Shown piece after piece: positions 1-6,535 of a stretch of DNA of 13,099 nt. This DNA is from a bacterium (GTDB lineage Bacteria; Krumholzibacteriota; Krumholzibacteriia; LZORAL124-64-63). The notes beneath the pieces were generated by a model that had not been told where the DNA came from, ran no database searches, and saw nothing but the letters and a program-made list of their open reading frames with translations. The stretch lies in assembly GCA_030591105.1 (NCBI GenBank), contig JAUVBS010000014.1, forward strand, positions 1 to 13,099, written 5' to 3'. Both the position numbers and the translations under genes were made by a program. Numbering within the stretch: the stretch's first letter is position 1; every line of letters begins with the position of its first letter.

Positions 1-576
1 GACCGTTCGGCCACCGAGAATTGGTCTCCCGCAGCCAGCAGTGCCAGCGACTACCTGGTTGCCGCATTGGTGGTCTCGCCGCTGTTGCTGGCGGTGACCG
101 AGCCGGGAAGCAAGCGGGCCGGGACCGTGCTGACCATGTATGGCGAGACGATGTTGATCAACGTCGGGTTAACCGGTCTACTCAAGCAACTGGTCGGTCG
201 GACACGGCCGTACGCCTATAACGACGACCCGACGATCCCAGCCGGGATAAAGTCGGAAACGAGCGCTGTACTCTCCTTCCCTTCCGGCCATACCGCCAAC
301 GCGTTCACTTCTGCCGTTTTTTTATCAAGTGTATTCGCCGAGTTGAATCCCACCAGTAATGCCCGGGGCTGGGTCTGGGGTGGCTCGCTCACCGTCGCTT
401 CGACGGTCGGCTACCTGAGGTACCGCTCCGGCAAGCACTACCCGACCGACATCATCGTCGGTGCCGCTCTGGGTGCATTGGTCGGCTACGTGGTGCCGCG
501 CCTGCACCGCACCGACGACGTGACCGGCTCCGATGGCGGTAGCGGCTTGACCTTGGGTTACGGCTTCGCTTTCTAG
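1..576 (+). CDS. PAP2-family phosphatase, 5' end outside window
   Basis: This is the C-terminal 191 residues of a type 2 phosphatidic acid phosphatase (PAP2) family protein; the frame is open from base 1, so the true start lies upstream. All three signature motifs of the superfamily are visible. K62-x6-R69-P70 comes first, then P94-S-G-H97, then R140-x5-H146-x3-D150. In this family the first His is the acid/base residue and the second is the phosphorylated nucleophile. Hydrophobic stretches surround the motifs, which fits an integral membrane enzyme with its active site on the periplasmic side. Likely substrates are lipid phosphates such as undecaprenyl or phosphatidylglycerol phosphates, but the sequence does not tell which. 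The C-terminus ends in a glycine/aromatic tail (residues 183-191, last residue Phe) that is not part of the PAP2 core. The TAG stop lies inside an 8-bp repeat described separately. The gene converges on the SPFH gene. Confidence 0.9.
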   Translation, partial: DRSATENWSPAASSASDYLVAALVVSPLLLAVTEPGSKRAGTVLTMYGETMLINVGLTGLLKQLVGRTRPYAYNDDPTIPAGIKSETSAVLSFPSGHTANAFTSAVFLSSVFAELNPTSNARGWVWGGSLTVASTVGYLRYRSGKHYPTDIIVGAALGALVGYVVPRLHRTDDVTGSDGGSGLTLGYGFAF

Positions 577-647
577 TATCCATTTCAAAACCCTCCCGTA
601 CTGCGCAGGTTCTCGCTAAGGGGAGGGTTTCGAAATGAGTTCTAGTA
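571..647. repeat. Inverted repeat flanked by 8-bp direct repeats
   Basis: Arms 581-597 and 621-637 are reverse complements over 17 bp with a single mismatch, around a 23-nt centre that contains the palindrome CTGCGCAG (601-608). The octamer TTCTAGTA occurs at 571-578 and again at 640-647, each exactly 2 nt outside the arms. The GC-rich inner arms next to A-runs and T-runs would also work as a two-way transcription terminator for the converging genes. The flanking direct repeats look instead like a target duplication around a very short element. The first copy contains the stop codon of the PAP2 gene. Whether it is a terminator, a mobile repeat or both cannot be decided from one copy. Confidence 0.6.
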
Positions 648-652
648 CTCGC

Positions 653-687
653 GACAGGAGCGTCGGGGCCCCCCGGGGGCCCCTGTC
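653..687. terminator. GC-rich hairpin between convergent genes
   Basis: GACAGG (653-658) can pair with CCTGTC (682-687), and inside it two GGGGCCCC blocks (665-672 and 676-683) offer alternative strong pairings. It lies 18 bp past the stop of the minus-strand SPFH gene. It has no following U-run on either strand, so a classical intrinsic terminator is not shown. A stable 3' mRNA end structure for either converging transcript is the simplest reading. Confidence 0.35.
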
Positions 688-705
688 ATTCTAGCGGCGT
701 CAAAT

Positions 706-1632
706 TCAAGCCGTGCCTTCTTTGGTCGCCTTGAGCAGACTGTTCGCCGCCGCCACCATGCCGCCCACGTCGCTCAGTGTCGACGGTATGATCACGGTGT
801 TGTTCGTCTTGGCCAGGTTGCCGAACTCGCGGACGTACTGTTCAGCGACCCGCAGGTTCACCGCCTCGGCGCCGCCCGGTTCGATGATCGACAAGGCGAT
901 CTTGCGTAGCCCCTCGGCCGTGGCGATGGCGACTAGTTCGATCTCGCGGGCGCGGCCCTCGGCCTCGTTGATGCGGCGTACCCTCTCGCCCTCGGAGTGC
1001 TTGACCGACTCCTGCTTGACACCCTCGGCCACATTGATCTTGGCCTCGCGCTGGCCCTCGGATTCGGCGATGGCCGCCCGTTTCTCCCGTTCGGCGCGCA
1101 TCTGCTTTTCCAGCGCGTCTTTGACCGACTGCGGCGGGTGGATGTTCTTGATCTCGTAACGCGTGACCTTCACGCCCCACGGATCGGACGCCTTGTCCAC
1201 CGCCTCGATGATCGCGTGATTGATCATCACGCGCTCCTCGAAAGTGCGGTCCAGTTCGAGCTTACCGATCTCGCTACGCATGGTCGTCTGTGCGAGTTGC
1301 GACAACGCGAACATGTAGTCCTCGATGCCATAGCTGGCCTTCACCGGATCGACCACCTGCAGGTAGAGTACGCCGTCCACCTCGACGGTGATGTTGTCGC
1401 GCGTGATGCAGGTCTGCGGCGGCACGTCGATGGTCTGTTCCTTCAGTGAGTGCTTGTAAGAGACCCGGTCGAGAAACGGCACCAGGATGTGGAACCCGGC
1501 GTTGAGTGTCTTGGCGTACTTGCCCAGGCGTTCGACGATGTATGCTTTCTTCTGCGGCACGATGCGCGCAGTGTTCACCAAAGTGATAACGACCAATAGC
1601 GCGATCCCCAGCGCAATGACGATACCTGGCAT
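706..1632 (-). CDS. qmcA: SPFH/stomatin-family membrane protein (QmcA-like)
   Basis: A 308-aa member of the SPFH (stomatin/prohibitin/flotillin/HflK-C) family, closest in layout to E. coli QmcA. One N-terminal membrane segment (residues 3-20) anchors the protein. The SPFH/PHB domain follows (about 24-175), with the typical segments ERLGKY at 34-39 and QTTMRSEIGKLELD at 115-128. A long charged, Ala/Glu-rich helix (about 173-245) is probably a coiled coil used for ring-like oligomers. Family members organise membrane microdomains and often modulate membrane proteases; no catalytic site is expected. The frame extends far upstream, but the ATG at 1632 is preceded by GGGAGGG at good spacing, begins the anchor, and avoids a long overlap with the upstream gene. 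It starts 2 nt after the NfeD-like stop, so translational coupling is likely. The pairing with NfeD is a classic one and supports the call. Confidence 0.92.
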   Translation of the reverse strand: MPGIVIALGIALLVVITLVNTARIVPQKKAYIVERLGKYAKTLNAGFHILVPFLDRVSYKHSLKEQTIDVPPQTCITRDNITVEVDGVLYLQVVDPVKASYGIEDYMFALSQLAQTTMRSEIGKLELDRTFEERVMINHAIIEAVDKASDPWGVKVTRYEIKNIHPPQSVKDALEKQMRAEREKRAAIAESEGQREAKINVAEGVKQESVKHSEGERVRRINEAEGRAREIELVAIATAEGLRKIALSIIEPGGAEAVNLRVAEQYVREFGNLAKTNNTVIIPSTLSDVGGMVAAANSLLKATKEGTA

Positions 1633-1634
1633 GG

Positions 1635-2126
1635 TTATCCCTCCCTCAATGAATGGTCGTCGTCGACGGTGTCCGCGGACAGCGGTCGCACCTCTAACGT
1701 GATGCCATCGACACCGACGATGACGGCTTGCTCTCCCGCGGCCAGAGCACTGTCGGATACGGCACCCCAACCAGCACCCTTGTACTCGACACGACCACCG
1801 GTTTGCCCGGGAGCAATGGCCGCCAACACGGTGACCTTCTGACCGCGAAACTCGTCTAGATTGACGTTGGGGTCTTGGACTTCGCTGGTGTAACCGCTTA
1901 GGCGGGACTTGATGCGCCGCCGCAGGAGCACCAGTAGCAAGAGCGAGCTGAGAGCGAACACCCACAGCTGTGCGGCCAGTCCGTCGGTCAGGCCGAACCA
2001 GGTCGTGAGTGCCGCAACCCAGGCACCCGCGCCGAAGAAGGCGAGGATCACACCCGGCAGTGCGAACTCGAGCAAGATCAGGGCGAGCCCCACGAGGAAC
2101 CAGATCAATTCCGGTGTGAAGGTCAT
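1635..2126 (-). CDS. NfeD-like membrane protein (YbbJ type)
   Basis: A 163-aa short NfeD-family protein. Hydrophobic segments cover residues about 8-44 and 52-69, followed by a basic stretch (RRRIKSR, 69-75). The C-terminal soluble part (about 92-150) has the OB-fold pattern of NfeD proteins, including a G-W-G segment near residues 118-121. It lacks the ClpP-like protease domain of long NfeD proteins. The ATG at 2126 was chosen because AAGGA sits 8 nt upstream; the frame stays open to an ATG at 2144 and beyond to 2273, but those starts have no ribosome site. Short NfeD proteins are known partners of stomatin-type SPFH proteins, and the next gene, 2 nt downstream, is such a protein. The pair probably works as one membrane complex. 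Promoter evidence upstream is weak. Confidence 0.88.
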   Translation of the reverse strand: MTFTPELIWFLVGLALILLEFALPGVILAFFGAGAWVAALTTWFGLTDGLAAQLWVFALSSLLLLVLLRRRIKSRLSGYTSEVQDPNVNLDEFRGQKVTVLAAIAPGQTGGRVEYKGAGWGAVSDSALAAGEQAVIVGVDGITLEVRPLSADTVDDDHSLREG

Positions 2127-2219
2127 CGGTGCTTCCTTCGTCATGCGCCGCCGTCGGTGGCGGCATCGCCAGTAACCGCACGCCAGCGCCAATATTCGCC
2201 TGAATCTGAATTCGCTCGA

Positions 2220-2248
2220 TCGATACCAGATGGGTGATACATTGTCGA
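2220..2248 (-). promoter_or_regulatory. Weak candidate promoter for nfeD-qmcA
   Basis: Read on the minus strand, TCGACA (2243-2248, five of six matches to TTGACA) and TATCGA (2220-2225, a poor -10) are 17 nt apart, about 94 bp before the chosen NfeD start. This is the best match I found in the 2127-2332 gap; the -10 is weak. Confidence 0.22.
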
Positions 2249-2259
2249 CGGCAAAGCAA

Positions 2260-2290
2260 CGGCGGATCTTCACCAGGAGAGGATCCGCCG
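2260..2290 (-). terminator. Candidate terminator after the PilZ gene
   Basis: CGGCGGATC (2260-2268) and GATCCGCCG (2282-2290) form a 9-bp perfect stem with a 13-nt loop, 42 bp past the PilZ stop on the minus strand. On that strand it is followed by GTTGCTTTG, a poor U-tract. It would separate the PilZ transcript from the nfeD-qmcA unit. Confidence 0.45.
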
Positions 2291-2332
2291 CTCTAGGCTC
2301 GTCGCGCAGCCGCGCGCGGGCCGTCGGGCAAG

Positions 2333-2701
2333 TCAGCCGACCAAGGAGAACGTGTGCATGACGTCCTCGATCAGGCTACCGTCTTGCCCGCTGAGATTGA
2401 GAAATCGGAAACCGGTTCGGTAGAAATCGGGGTTGGCGTCCGGCTTGCTCCAGATCGATTCGGCCTCGATGACCAGTTCGGTCCGGTCGTGCACCATGCG
2501 CGGCAGCGTGATACGCAATCGGTAGTGGCTCTTGTTCGGGACGGCCTCTTCGGAGACGATCATCAGACCGTCGCTGGTGATGTCGACCATACGGCCCAAG
2601 GGAATATCGCGCTCGGCGTCTACGACGACGAGGTAGTGCGGAGTGTTCTTGCGCGGTCGTTTGCGACGGTCGTTCTTGGTGTCCTTGCGGCGCTGACTCA
2701 T
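2333..2701 (-). CDS. PilZ-domain protein
   Basis: A 122-aa single-domain PilZ protein, a family whose members commonly bind cyclic di-GMP. After a very basic N-terminus comes the R-x3-R element (R13 to R17). About 23 residues later is the second element, D40-I-T-S-D-G45, which departs from the D/N-x-S-x-x-G consensus by Thr in place of Ser. The domain ends with the usual strand pattern (ESIW at 81-84, YRTGFRFLNLS at 94-104). Both binding elements are largely kept, so nucleotide binding is plausible but not certain. The ATG at 2701 has AGGAAGG about 8 nt upstream and overlaps the stop of a small upstream ORF by ATGA. The output is unknown: no motility, cyclase or exopolysaccharide genes are visible nearby. 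Confidence 0.88.
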   Translation of the reverse strand: MSQRRKDTKNDRRKRPRKNTPHYLVVVDAERDIPLGRMVDITSDGLMIVSEEAVPNKSHYRLRITLPRMVHDRTELVIEAESIWSKPDANPDFYRTGFRFLNLSGQDGSLIEDVMHTFSLVG

Positions 2702-2868
2702 CGGCCATCCCTTCCTGTTGAATCGACCGGCACGGTGGCGGCCTCGACCCTGCCGATAGGCGAAGCCGCTGTCTCACCATCGGCACGGCGCTGCTTTGCT
2801 TTAGCTTCGTCCGCGGTAAAGGATCCGGCTGCTGTCGATACAATGTTTTTTGCGGGTTTGTACCCCAT
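2698..2868 (-). CDS. Possible small protein coupled to PilZ gene
   Basis: A 56-aa ORF whose TGA overlaps the PilZ start codon (ATGA), the arrangement typical of translationally coupled genes. The ATG at 2868 has AAGG 4 nt upstream; another in-frame ATG at 2904 would add 12 residues but has no evident ribosome site. The product is hydrophilic, Ala-rich and charged in the middle (EAKAKQRRADGE, 21-32), with no signal peptide, membrane segment or motif that I recognise. It may be a genuine small protein or just an open frame upstream of PilZ. The frame fit and coupling are the only support. Confidence 0.35.
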   Translation of the reverse strand: MGYKPAKNIVSTAAGSFTADEAKAKQRRADGETAASPIGRVEAATVPVDSTGRDGR

Positions 2869-2914
2869 CGTGCCTTGTCGTACCTCAGCGTACCCCGCCG
2901 GCATCGCGCCTGGA

Positions 2915-2944
2915 TTGATCCGGAAGAGGGCACCGTGGTATAAT
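2915..2944 (+). promoter_or_regulatory. sigma70-type promoter of the secreted-protein gene
   Basis: TTGATC (2915-2920) and a consensus TATAAT (2939-2944) are separated by 18 nt, which places transcription start near 2951, about 37 nt before the ATG at 2988. On the other strand TATGAT (read at 2943-2948) could serve the PilZ direction, but no -35 at a normal distance was found. Confidence 0.7.
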
Positions 2945-2987
2945 CATATCCGGTACGGCACAGTTGCGATTCAAGGAGATTACAGTC

Positions 2988-3623
2988 ATGCGGAAAGTGT
3001 TCGGTACCTGGGCCTTGGTGGGCCTGATTGCACTCGCGCCGGTTGCGGTCTCGTCGGTTTGCCAGACCGCTTTCGCGGCGCTGCCACAGCCCGGCGACGA
3101 CCTGTTCGGAATCTATGCCGGTACCAACTTCAACGAAGACCCCAGCGACGATAATCCGCCTTACGTCGACGCCGTCCCGGGAGCCGTGACGGTCTACGTC
3201 TACCTCACCAACGTGACGGCCCCGACCATCGGCGCCTACGAGTTTGCCCTCAACTACTCGGGAGGTACGGCTCCGCAAATCTTGGCAACGGCTCTACCTC
3301 CTGAGAGTATCGACCTCGGTAACGGTAAGGACTTCGTCGTCATACTCGAGACGCCGATGCCACCGGATCCATACGGCCACTTCGTCTTGATGTCGTTGAC
3401 CTATCTCGTGATCGACACCGCTCCGGTCCAGATCGCGGTGGGTCCTACCTCAGCGCCCATGCTGCCGAATCAAATCAGCTACCTGGACGCCGCGCTGTCG
3501 CCCCACATCCGTGCGATGAACCCTCTATCGGGTAGTTTCGACGACCCTATCTTCTCGTTCAATCCAACCAACCCGGCCGTCGAAAGCATGAGTTGGAGCG
3601 ATATCAAATCGCAGTACCGTTAG
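2988..3623 (+). CDS. Secreted protein of unknown function, Ig/cohesin-like pattern
   Basis: A 211-aa exported protein. Residues 1-30 are a Sec signal peptide (basic MRK, hydrophobic core, cleavage expected after AFA at 28-30). The mature part is acidic and beta-rich, with alternating hydrophobic strands (for example VTVYVYLTNV at 67-76, then GAYEFALNY and HFVLMSLTYLVI), suggesting an immunoglobulin- or cohesin-like sandwich. No catalytic motif or cysteine pair is seen in the mature chain; the only Cys (25) is in the signal peptide. It is not a lipoprotein by motif. The last residues, WSDIKSQYR (203-211), form a separate basic tail after a Pro/Asn-rich linker. The ATG at 2988 was chosen over an in-frame start at 2964 because AAGGAG lies 9 nt upstream and the signal peptide begins there. 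It is monocistronic, with its own promoter and terminator. Function not recognised. Confidence 0.8.
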   Translation: MRKVFGTWALVGLIALAPVAVSSVCQTAFAALPQPGDDLFGIYAGTNFNEDPSDDNPPYVDAVPGAVTVYVYLTNVTAPTIGAYEFALNYSGGTAPQILATALPPESIDLGNGKDFVVILETPMPPDPYGHFVLMSLTYLVIDTAPVQIAVGPTSAPMLPNQISYLDAALSPHIRAMNPLSGSFDDPIFSFNPTNPAVESMSWSDIKSQYR

Positions 3624-3658
3624 GAGAGAGCAAAAGACCAATTCCTACTGTGAACGGC

Positions 3659-3682
3659 TGCAGCGGCCCTCGGGCCGCTGCA
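3659..3682 (+). terminator. Intrinsic terminator
   Basis: Arms TGCAGCGGCCC (3659-3669) and GGGCCGCTGCA (3672-3682) are perfect complements with only two bases between, so the effective loop is four nt. They are followed by TACGTTTT. The hairpin lies 35 bp after the secreted-protein stop and ends that transcript; it also lies beyond the 3' end of the convergent SDR gene. Confidence 0.8.
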
Positions 3683-3719
3683 TACGTTTTCGCTACGGAC
3701 AACGGTTCTGAAGCGAGCT

Positions 3720-4877
3720 CTAACCTCTCGCTCGCTCGTGCCACGCCTTGAGCACTTCAACTTCCCGCTCGGGATCCATACCTGCCCGCATTTTCTGGCG
3801 CCTTTCGGCCGGCTGCTGCTGCCACCAGGCGAGCGTGTCCCGGATCGTATCGTCGAGCGGCCGACGGCCCAACCCGGCCGCTTGCGCCTTTGTCGTCGAG
3901 ACCAGCGCGAAGGCGACTTCATCACCCTCGGCGGGTACCCAGCACGGCATATTGCTCCACGCCTGGACCTCTTGCTCGGCGAGAAACTCCGCGTCGGTCC
4001 AGGTCAGTTCGGCCTGCGGGTTGCAGACTTCGCGACACTTCGCCAGCAGCGAGCCCATGGTTATCGCCCGCGGGGCGGAGTCGGCGTTGTAGACGCCGGT
4101 AATCCGACGTTCGGATAGCATGACGAGCCACTCGCCCAGATCGCGCACGTCGATGATCTGGATGAAGTCATCGCCGTTGCCCGGGCAGAGCACCTCGCCG
4201 CCGCGGGCGATGCGTACCGGCCAGTAGGTGAAGCGGTCGCTGCGGTCGCGCGGGCCGACGATCAGTCCCGGCCTGATGTTCGCCACGCGGCCCGGCATCG
4301 CTGCCTCGGCTGCTTGCTCGCACAACGCCTTGAGCGGTCCGTAGGTCTCGCCGGTGATCTCCTCGATGGTCGGATCGTCGATGGTGCCCACCGGCGCGGC
4401 TTCGGTCATGTCCGGCGTCTTGAAATCGCGGTAGACCGAGATCGACGAGATGAAGGTGTAGTGGCCGACGTTGGGTGCGAGCAGTTCGGCCGACATCTTT
4501 ACCACGCGCGGGTAGTAACCGCTGGTATCGATCACCGCGTCCCACTGGCGCCCCGCGAGCGCCTCGAGATCACCGTTGCGGTCGCCGCGCAATTTTTCCA
4601 GTTCGGGATACAGCTGGGGGTTGGTTTTGCCGCGGTTGAAGAGTGTGATCGTGTGGCCGCGCGCCACCGCGGCATTGACGATAGCCGGTCCGAGGAATGC
4701 CGTACCGCCAAGGATCAGCAGTTTGATCGGTTGGCGTGCCGGCTCGGCAAGGTAGATCGCATCGGTTGCGAGCAGGTGACCGGGGTTAACCAGAACACCG
4801 GCTAGAGTACTGCTGAGGCCGACGGCGGCGCCGGTGGCAGCGCTGGTGCGTAAGAATTCGCGTCGGGTCAGGGTCAT
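3720..4877 (-). CDS. Tat-exported NAD(P)-dependent SDR/epimerase-like oxidoreductase
   Basis: A 385-aa protein starting with a twin-arginine signal (R5-R-E-F-L9) and a hydrophobic segment to about residue 37, so it is probably folded with its cofactor and exported to the periplasm. From residue 52 it is an extended short-chain dehydrogenase of the NAD-dependent epimerase/dehydratase type. The Rossmann glycine motif GGTAFLG is at 57-63, the serine segment FISSISVY at 142-149 and the Y-x3-K pair at Y179/K183. All catalytic positions appear intact. The substrate is unknown; extended SDRs act on nucleotide sugars, but also on many other carbonyl substrates. The ATG at 4877 has AAAGGAG 9 nt upstream and begins the Tat signal. 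The gene lies 69 bp downstream of a transporter gene on the same strand and is probably cotranscribed with it. Confidence 0.85.
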   Translation of the reverse strand: MTLTRREFLRTSAATGAAVGLSSTLAGVLVNPGHLLATDAIYLAEPARQPIKLLILGGTAFLGPAIVNAAVARGHTITLFNRGKTNPQLYPELEKLRGDRNGDLEALAGRQWDAVIDTSGYYPRVVKMSAELLAPNVGHYTFISSISVYRDFKTPDMTEAAPVGTIDDPTIEEITGETYGPLKALCEQAAEAAMPGRVANIRPGLIVGPRDRSDRFTYWPVRIARGGEVLCPGNGDDFIQIIDVRDLGEWLVMLSERRITGVYNADSAPRAITMGSLLAKCREVCNPQAELTWTDAEFLAEQEVQAWSNMPCWVPAEGDEVAFALVSTTKAQAAGLGRRPLDDTIRDTLAWWQQQPAERRQKMRAGMDPEREVEVLKAWHERARG

Positions 4878-4946
4878 GTCCGGTCTCCTTTTGATTCGGT
4901 GTGCTGCGCCAGGCGCCAGTCCGCCGGCTGCGGTCGGTTTCGGGTT

Positions 4947-6359
4947 TCAAGTCGCCGTGACCGAAGGGTCGGGCGATGCGATACGCCGGGTTTCACCGTT
5001 GGCGGCCAAGCGGCTCTGCCGCCGACCGAGGTATAGGCCAACCGCGGCCCAGATCACCGCGATCGGAACCGCGGTAAACGCGATCCCCGACAGCGAGAGC
5101 CCCACTCTCTGCAGCAGGCTGAAAGTCCAGGCGCCCAGTGCGTCCCCGCCGCGGTAAACGAAGGTATCGATGAAGTTCTTGGCTTTGTATCTAGCATCGC
5201 GCGAGACGATGGTAAAGAGCGTCTCGCGCGCCGGCTTGACCAGCGCGTAGTTGGTCGCGCGTCGGATGACCTGGAAAACCACCAGCACCGGCAGGATCGG
5301 CGCGAGCCCCAGACTCACCAAGCCGGTCGCGGTCAGCATCGGCAGCAGCGCCAAGGTCAAAGCCACGCCCAGGTGTTTGTTGATGCGCCCGGACCAAAGT
5401 AGCTGCGTCACCAGTGTCAAACCGTTGACCCAGGTGTCGATGCTGGCGAACAGTGCGGTCCGCGCGATACGGTCGCTGTACGCGGCGTCGACGATGTTCG
5501 CCTGCTCGAAGTAGATGAAGGTCGAGCTGAGGCTGTACAGGAACAAGTACGCCGTCACCGCGAGTAGGTACGGGTCGGTCGCCGCCAGGCGGATACCGGC
5601 GAACACACCGCCGTCCTCGGCACCCGGCGGTTGCGCGGACGCCGGCCGGGTCGACGTCGGCGGTCCAGCTGGCGGCGGCGCCGACGGTGCTGACGCTATT
5701 CGGTGGGCGGTATCGGGACCGGCTGAGGCCGGCTCGTCGGTGAGTGGCGGTACGACCCCTGGTCGTCCGAGCCGCTGCATGCACCGGACGGCCAGTTCGA
5801 GGACCGCCGCCGCGATTAGCAACAACGGCACCCGGCCGAGCGGTTCGACCAACAGCGCGGTGAGGCTGCTACCGAGCAGCGCGCCCGCGGTGCCGCCGAC
5901 GGCGATCAACGCGAACAGACGTTTGCTCCGCGCGTAGCCGAATACGTCGGCCATGTACGCCCAGAACAGCGACAGAGTGAACAGGTTGAAGACGGAAGTC
6001 CAGACGTAGAAGGCGCGGCCCAGGTTTATTTCCGTCGTTGCGGGCAGCAGTTCGAACAGCACGAAAAACAGCAGCAGGTTGGCGATGAAGAAGCGGTGGG
6101 CGAGTGGGATGAAAATCTCGCGGCGGAAGCGTCGTACCAGGATGCCGAAGGCCGGTGCGACCAGCAACATCGCAGCCAAGGTGACCAGGTAAAGATAGGG
6201 CAGATTGCGTACGCCGGCGGCGATCCCCATCTCGTCGCGCAGCGGACGGATGATGTAGTAGCCGGCCAGGAGGCAAAAGAAGTAAGTAGCGGCCAAGAGC
6301 GCGGCGCGCTCCTCACCCGGGCGTAGGTCGGCGATTCTCCGTAGTCTGGTGCCGATCAT
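4947..6359 (-). CDS. 12-TM carrier resembling NTP/NDP exchange transporters
   Basis: A 470-aa polytopic membrane protein with about 12 hydrophobic segments in two halves (about 20-195 and 263-446). The start (YYIIRPLRDEMGI, 34-46) and the later block KPARETLFTIVSRDARYKAK (375-394) resemble the major-facilitator-related family annotated as ATP/ADP or NTP/NDP exchange transporters, known from plastids and obligate intracellular bacteria. Free-living bacteria also carry homologues of unknown substrate, so ATP exchange should not be assumed. The central cytoplasmic loop (about 198-252) is unusually rich in Pro, Ala and Ser. The ATG at 6359 follows AGAGGA by 8 nt and fits the first membrane segment. 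The next gene on the strand encodes a Tat-exported SDR, so the two may serve one envelope process. Transcription probably starts in the divergent region before the tyrosine operon. Confidence 0.75.
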   Translation of the reverse strand: MIGTRLRRIADLRPGEERAALLAATYFFCLLAGYYIIRPLRDEMGIAAGVRNLPYLYLVTLAAMLLVAPAFGILVRRFRREIFIPLAHRFFIANLLLFFVLFELLPATTEINLGRAFYVWTSVFNLFTLSLFWAYMADVFGYARSKRLFALIAVGGTAGALLGSSLTALLVEPLGRVPLLLIAAAVLELAVRCMQRLGRPGVVPPLTDEPASAGPDTAHRIASAPSAPPPAGPPTSTRPASAQPPGAEDGGVFAGIRLAATDPYLLAVTAYLFLYSLSSTFIYFEQANIVDAAYSDRIARTALFASIDTWVNGLTLVTQLLWSGRINKHLGVALTLALLPMLTATGLVSLGLAPILPVLVVFQVIRRATNYALVKPARETLFTIVSRDARYKAKNFIDTFVYRGGDALGAWTFSLLQRVGLSLSGIAFTAVPIAVIWAAVGLYLGRRQSRLAANGETRRIASPDPSVTAT

Positions 6360-6421
6360 CCGGTGAGTCCTCTTTTTGCATGAGCTGTGCCGACCCTAGC
6401 TTCCGGACCGATTCCGGTCTA

Positions 6422-6449
6422 GCCCCGATTATTCATGAACAATCCGGGC
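6422..6449. promoter_or_regulatory. 28-bp imperfect palindrome, candidate operator
   Basis: Dyad symmetry centred between 6435 and 6436: 12 of 14 base pairs are complementary, with the perfect core TTCATGAA (6432-6439) and outer blocks GATT/AATC and CCC/GGG. With no spacer in the centre it suits a dimeric regulator better than an RNA hairpin. It lies 62 bp before the transporter start. On the minus strand a possible promoter, TTGGCT (6452-6457) and AATAAT (6428-6433), overlaps it, so bound protein would repress that unit. The identity of the regulator is unknown. Confidence 0.5.
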
Positions 6450-6517
6450 CAAGCCAATACGTCGTGCCTCCGAAAATGTGTTCGCCCGGGACTCACTAAG
6501 GAGGAGGTCTGAGCGGT

Positions 6518-6529
6518 GGGTTATAACCC
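6518..6529. promoter_or_regulatory. 12-bp perfect palindrome upstream of the hpd promoter
   Basis: GGGTTATAACCC is a perfect palindrome ending 6 bp before the -35 box of the tyrosine operon promoter. The position suits an activator or repressor site. It could also be chance, being only 12 bp. Confidence 0.35.
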
Positions 6530-6535
6530 CAGACA

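Noticed and set aside
706..2259. A 517-aa frame covering the SPFH gene and running on upstream
   Set aside because: The upstream part overlaps the NfeD-like gene in another frame, is Arg/His/Gly-rich without family character, and a strong ribosome site marks the internal ATG at 1632.
2354..3154. 266-aa plus-strand frame across the PilZ gene and promoter region
   Set aside because: It is antisense to PilZ, contains the promoter and start of the secreted-protein gene, and has no family features.
2376..3278. 300-aa minus-strand frame
   Set aside because: It overlaps PilZ in another frame and crosses the secreted-protein gene in antisense; composition is that of a shadow frame.
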